A DNA stretch of 8,385 bases from Planctomycetia bacterium (lineage in GTDB: Bacteria > Planctomycetota > Planctomycetia > Pirellulales > UBA1268), in the NCBI GenBank assembly GCA_010027105.1, contig RGVT01000100.1, positions 1 to 8,385 on the forward strand. Direction: 5' to 3'. Below the pieces are notes generated by a model. That model saw only the letters and a program-made list of their open reading frames with translations. It searched no databases and was not told the origin of the DNA. Position numbers and translations under genes: made by a program. Shown in pieces: positions 5,353 to 8,385 of the stretch; the first letter of the stretch is position 1, and each line of letters starts with the position of its first letter.

Positions 5353-5360
5353 AGTGTACC
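5353..5360 (-). promoter_or_regulatory. Candidate -10 element for the UDP-glucuronate decarboxylase gene
   Basis: The minus strand reads GGTACACT, the same octamer as upstream of the tRNA gene. It would give a message with a leader of about 55 bases carrying the inverted repeat at 5319-5337. The plus strand of the same site reads TAGTGT (5352-5357), six bases before the isomerase ATG, so the site might serve either direction. No good -35 box is visible for either. Confidence 0.3.
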
Positions 5361-5363
5361 GCC

Positions 5364-6290
5364 ATGCCGGACGAAATCAGCCGTCGCCGTGCGCTTCAGT
5401 CGGCCGCACTCGTCGCGGCCGCCGCCGGCGGCGCCCGCCCCGCTCCAGGAGCCTCCCCCGTGCCGCTCAAGGGAAACATCAACCACTCGATCGTCTTCTG
5501 GTGCTTCAACGTCGCCGGCGAGAAGTGGGACATGGAGAAGATGTGCCAGGTCGCCAAGGGGCTGGGCGTGAAGTCGGTCGAACTCTCCGACCCCGACACC
5601 TGGCCCGTGATGGCGAAGCACGGGATCACGAGCGCGATCGCCATGAACGGCATGCCCGGCGCCCCGTTCATGAAGGGCTTCAACAATCCGCGGTATCACG
5701 AGGAGGTGATCTCGCGGACCACGAAGACGATCGACCTCTGCGCCGACAACAAGATCCCGGCCGTGATCGGCTTCACCGGCTACAAGTGGCGCGACGCCGA
5801 GGATCCGAAGAGCGGCGAGATCTCGCTCGAGGAGGGCGCCGACAACTGCGTGAAGGGCCTCAGGCAGGTCGCGGCGCACGCCGAGAAGAAGGGGGTGAAC
5901 ATCTGCGTCGAGCACCTGAACACCCGCGACGACTCGCACCCCATGAAGGGCCACCCCGGCTACCAGGGCGACGACGTCGACTACGTGGCGAACATCGTGC
6001 GGCGCGTCGGCTCGCCGCGCGTGAAGCTGCTCTTCGACCTGTATCACGTGCAGATCATGAACGGCGACCTGATCCGCCGCCTCGAGCAGTGCAAGGACGT
6101 GATCGGCCACATCCACACCGCCGGCAATCCCGGCCGCGGCGAGCTCGACGAGAACCAGGAGATCTCGTTCCCGGCCACGATGCACACGCTCGTGACGCTG
6201 GGCTACGAGGGCTACGTGGGGCACGAGTTCATCCCCACCCGCGACCCGCTCGCCGGCCTCCGGCAGGCCGTCGCCCTCTGCGACGTGTAA
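5364..6290 (+). CDS. Tat-signal hydroxypyruvate isomerase-like TIM-barrel protein
   Basis: A 308-residue protein of the AP-endonuclease-2-like sugar isomerase/epimerase superfamily, closest in style to hydroxypyruvate isomerase (Hyi). The N-terminus carries a twin-arginine signal, SRRRALQSAALVAAAAGG (6-23), with Ala in place of the usual Phe, followed by small residues and APGA (27-30) as a possible cleavage region, so export to the periplasm is predicted. The barrel begins near NINHSIVFWCFN (38-49). Metal-binding positions of the family are visible: Glu183 (CVEHLNT), Asp225 (LFDLYHVQ), His251 (HIHTAGNPGRGEL) and Glu288 (GHEFIP). All appear intact, so an active metal-dependent isomerase is likely, but the substrate is not certain. 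The GAGGA at 5344-5348 is 15 bases from the ATG, rather far. Planctomycetes carry many exported paralogues of this kind. It converges on a glycerate 2-kinase. Confidence 0.88.
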   Translation: MPDEISRRRALQSAALVAAAAGGARPAPGASPVPLKGNINHSIVFWCFNVAGEKWDMEKMCQVAKGLGVKSVELSDPDTWPVMAKHGITSAIAMNGMPGAPFMKGFNNPRYHEEVISRTTKTIDLCADNKIPAVIGFTGYKWRDAEDPKSGEISLEEGADNCVKGLRQVAAHAEKKGVNICVEHLNTRDDSHPMKGHPGYQGDDVDYVANIVRRVGSPRVKLLFDLYHVQIMNGDLIRRLEQCKDVIGHIHTAGNPGRGELDENQEISFPATMHTLVTLGYEGYVGHEFIPTRDPLAGLRQAVALCDV

Positions 6291-6291
6291 C

Positions 6292-6353
6292 GACGGGCCT
6301 CCAGGACTGTCGAAGGACACGGCTGGGCTGGAGCCCCGTCCCTACGAGGGACG
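6292..6353. terminator. Nested inverted repeats at the isomerase/glycerate kinase convergent junction
   Basis: The outer stem is GACGGGCCTCCAG (6292-6304) with CTGGAGCCCCGTC (6328-6340), 12 of 13 positions pairing. Inside it TGTC-GAAG-GACA (6308-6319) forms a tetraloop stem. A second hairpin, CGTCCC-TACGA-GGGACG (6337-6353), covers the kinase stop codon and competes with the outer stem for bases 6337-6340. The element begins one base after the isomerase stop codon. Its position suggests a bidirectional terminator; its size and symmetry could also fit an interspersed palindromic repeat. No T-run is present. Confidence 0.5.
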
Positions 6354-7574
6354 CGCCAGGACGAGCCTCACGTCGGCCACGTTCGTGCCCGTGGGGCCGG
6401 TGCGGATCAGGCCGCCGGTTTTCGCGAGCGGGGGATACGCGTCACAGCGGGCGAGCGCCACCGTGAGCGCGGCGCCGTCGATCGACCCCGCCACGCCCGC
6501 GTCGATCACGCCGCCGGCCGCGTCGGTGGGGCCGTCCTCGCCGTCGGTGCCGACGCTCGCCACGAGGAGCCCCGCGGGCCAGCCGCCGGTGCCCGACCGC
6601 GCCGCGGCGAGCGCCGCCAGGGCCGTCTGCTGGTTGCGGCCGCCGGTGCCGTGGTCGGCCGGCACGCGCACGACCGCCTCGCCGCCGGCGATCACCGCCC
6701 GCGGGCGGCCGTCGCGGGCCGCCGCGTCGAGCCGCTCGAGCCCGCGCTCCACGAGCCGGCGGCCCACGTCGTCGACCGGCTCGCCGTCGACGGCCGCGTC
6801 GATGGCCACCTCGTAGCCGAGGCTCCACGCGGCGCCCGCCGCGGCCTCCACCGCCGTGGCGTTGTCGCCCACGACCAGGTGCGCGACGCGGCAGCCGCGC
6901 GGCGTCGTCCACGCGCCCCTCTCGGCCGAGGCGTCGTGGCACGGACCCGAGGCGATCACCGCCAGGTCGCTCGAGATCACGTCTGAGAGCACGAGCGCCA
7001 CGAGCCGGCCGGCCCCGCAGGCCCGTGCGAGGCCGCCCCCCTTCACGAGGCTCAGCTCCCGCCGCGCCGCGTTGAGCGTGGCGATGTCGGCGCCAGCCTC
7101 CGAGAGCCGCCTCGTGGTGGCGATCTTCTCCTCGAGCGACACGCCGGGCCGCGGCGCGGCGATGAGCGCCGAGCCGCCGCCGGTGACCACCGCGAGCACG
7201 AGGTCGCGGGGCCCGAGCCCGCCGACGAGCGCGAGCATCTCCTGGGTGGCGGCCACGACTGCGGGCGTGGGCAGGTTCACGCCGGCCGGCCGCGTTTCGC
7301 GCACCTCGATGCGGCCGAGCCCGCGGCCGCAGCCCTTCGGCACGCTCACGAGGCCGGTGACGTCGTGGGCGGCGAGCACGTTTGGGCCGAGCGCCGCCTC
7401 GACGCCGGCCGCCAGGCCCGCGGCGGCCTTGCCGCCCCCCACGACCACGATCCGCTCCGCGGCCGCCACCGCCTCCCGCAGGGCCGCGGCGTGGCCGGCC
7501 ACGAGCCGCTCGGGGGCGACCGCGCCGATCGCGGCAGACCAGATCGCCTCGGCGTCGCGCCGGAGTCGGTCCAT
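6342..7574 (-). CDS. Glycerate 2-kinase (MOFRL family)
   Basis: A 410-residue cytoplasmic kinase of the GckA/TtuD type that phosphorylates D-glycerate with ATP to 2-phosphoglycerate, feeding it into lower glycolysis. The family blocks are present in order: VVVGGGKAAAGLA (43-55) with Lys49, VVTGGGSALIAAP (129-141), LSLVKGGGLA (174-183), LVLSDVISSDLAVIASGP (194-211), GTGGRNQQ (309-316), VGTDGEDGPTDAAGG (341-355) and the C-terminal RTGPTGTNVADV (391-402) characteristic of the MOFRL domain. Length is typical, and no key motif is missing. The ATG overlaps the stop of the upstream gene by one base (TGATG), with a G-rich ribosome site only two to three bases before it, so translational coupling is likely. 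The gene ends in a hairpin shared with the convergent isomerase gene. Hydroxypyruvate isomerase and glycerate kinase act in the same glyoxylate/glycerate pathway, but the neighbouring isomerase appears exported. Confidence 0.93.
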   Translation of the reverse strand: MDRLRRDAEAIWSAAIGAVAPERLVAGHAAALREAVAAAERIVVVGGGKAAAGLAAGVEAALGPNVLAAHDVTGLVSVPKGCGRGLGRIEVRETRPAGVNLPTPAVVAATQEMLALVGGLGPRDLVLAVVTGGGSALIAAPRPGVSLEEKIATTRRLSEAGADIATLNAARRELSLVKGGGLARACGAGRLVALVLSDVISSDLAVIASGPCHDASAERGAWTTPRGCRVAHLVVGDNATAVEAAAGAAWSLGYEVAIDAAVDGEPVDDVGRRLVERGLERLDAAARDGRPRAVIAGGEAVVRVPADHGTGGRNQQTALAALAAARSGTGGWPAGLLVASVGTDGEDGPTDAAGGVIDAGVAGSIDGAALTVALARCDAYPPLAKTGGLIRTGPTGTNVADVRLVLARPS

Positions 7575-8385
7575 CACTCCCCCGGCGCCTGGGGAAACTT
7601 CTTGGGGTCGAACCGCGACAGGTCGATCCCGCCCTGCGCCTCCTCCTCGAGGAGTTTCACGCGCATCTCCAGCCGCTCCAGCCGCCGGGCCAAAAGCGCG
7701 GGGCTCTCCGCGGCCGGCCTCGCCGGCTGCGGCCGCGGCACGACGGGGTAGCCGAGCTGCCGCTGCAAGGCCGCGAAGAAGAAGAGCGGATCCTTGCCGC
7801 GGTTGGCCCGCGCGATCCGTCCCTCCTTCTCGCCGAACAGGATCGCGCGGTCGGGCCCGGTGTCGGCGCGGCCGGCCGCGAGGGCGTCGCGCCTCTCGAT
7901 CCGCCAATACTCGGGGCTCCGCACCGCCACGAGATCGGCCAGGTCGACGAGCCCCACCTGCCGGCCCACCGTGGCGATCCAGGCCCGCCACTCGCCGTCG
8001 AACATCCCGTCGTCGGCGACCGCCGTCAGGCCGACGGCGTAGTCGAGCCGGTTCCGCGACAGGCACTCGAAGCGGTAGAAGAACAGCCCCTGCGGCGTCG
8101 GCTGCTCGGCGCGGTAGGCCGCCTCGCGCTCGAGCACCGCCAGCGCCGTGCGCATGTCGAACCGCCCCCCCTCCTCCTCGGCCTCCCGCATGATGAACGT
8201 CTGGAACGCCGAGAAGTAGTGGGGCAGCCGCGACATCGCCGTTGAGAGCGTGCCGACGAGCTTCAGCTCCCCCACGAGGTAGTCGATCGCCAGCGGCAGC
8301 TTCGACGTGGCGAGCACCTCCTGGCCGATCGCGGCGAGGGCCTCCTGGGCGGCGACGCCGGCCGTGATCCGCTCGGCGAGCACCC
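7574..8385 (-). CDS. Uncharacterised conserved-looking protein, 5' end outside the window
   Basis: About 270 residues are visible, and the frame is still open at the window edge. A GTG at 8383-8381 could be a start, but no upstream sequence is available to test it, so the gene should be treated as partial. The protein is soluble and helical. It has an N-terminal helical part with KLVGTLSTAMSRLPHYFSAF (41-60), an aromatic block QGLFFYRFECLSRNRLDYAVG (98-118, also rich in Arg), then WIATVGRQVGLVDLADLV (135-152), NRGKDPLFFFAALQRQLGYP (194-213), a Pro/Ala linker, a charged coiled coil (about 230-250) and the tail DLSRFDPKKFPQAPGE. I recognise no family or catalytic motif. The coiled coil suggests oligomerisation or partner binding. 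It is coupled by a TGATG overlap to the glycerate kinase gene, so the two are expressed together. Confidence 0.8.
   Translation of the reverse strand, partial: VLAERITAGVAAQEALAAIGQEVLATSKLPLAIDYLVGELKLVGTLSTAMSRLPHYFSAFQTFIMREAEEEGGRFDMRTALAVLEREAAYRAEQPTPQGLFFYRFECLSRNRLDYAVGLTAVADDGMFDGEWRAWIATVGRQVGLVDLADLVAVRSPEYWRIERRDALAAGRADTGPDRAILFGEKEGRIARANRGKDPLFFFAALQRQLGYPVVPRPQPARPAAESPALLARRLERLEMRVKLLEEEAQGGIDLSRFDPKKFPQAPGE

Noticed and set aside
5292..6320. An N-terminal extension of the decarboxylase to 667 residues
   Set aside because: It is antisense to the isomerase gene, shows no domain, and the decarboxylase fold starts normally at MPSLKRILVTGG.
7575..8066. An N-terminal extension of glycerate kinase to 574 residues
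   Set aside because: The extension is a frame-shifted shadow of the coupled upstream gene; the kinase family starts near MDRLRRDAEAIW.

Overview
The window is GC-rich (roughly 70% G+C by eye), densely coding and bacterial. Several features suggest a member of the Planctomycetota: a DUF4254 protein, a Tat-signal-bearing hydroxypyruvate-isomerase-like TIM barrel, and short, frequently inverted gene clusters with very GC-rich third codon positions. The phylum call is inference from gene content, not proof.

Layout, left to right. A minus-strand gene fragment runs off the left edge (1-110). A small four-helix membrane protein lies on the plus strand (212-586). A tRNA-Arg(CCT) follows on the minus strand (626-698). 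Next comes a compact minus-strand operon, read from right to left: acyl carrier protein (3509-3775), a ketosynthase-like protein without the catalytic cysteine (2639-3490), a complete Cys-His-His ketosynthase (1413-2639) and a DUF4254 protein (762-1379). A VanZ-family membrane protein (3821-4357, plus) diverges from this operon and converges, with a short overlap, on a UDP-glucuronate decarboxylase (4317-5291, minus). A Tat-exported sugar isomerase-like protein (5364-6290, plus) diverges from the decarboxylase and converges on a MOFRL-type glycerate 2-kinase (6342-7574, minus). The kinase is translationally coupled to an unrecognised upstream protein that runs off the right edge (7574-8385, minus).

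The most interesting unit is the four-gene operon at 762-3775. It resembles a stripped-down type II polyketide/fatty-acid elongation module: a carrier protein, an active KS and a KS-like partner resembling a chain-length factor. It carries no ketoreductase, dehydratase, acyltransferase or phosphopantetheinyl transferase of its own, and it ends in a DUF4254 protein of unknown function. I infer that KS and KS-like protein form a heterodimer acting on the ACP, that reductive steps are borrowed from primary metabolism, and that DUF4254 handles or transfers the product.

The short non-coding gaps are rich in inverted repeats. Two overlapping, mutually exclusive hairpins lie upstream of the membrane protein. 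Strong hairpins lie at both convergent junctions. TACACT, a plausible -10 element, occurs three times on either strand, each time just upstream of a gene or tRNA. No insertion sequence, integrase, CRISPR array or rRNA was seen, and no gene-free stretch exceeds about 100 bases.
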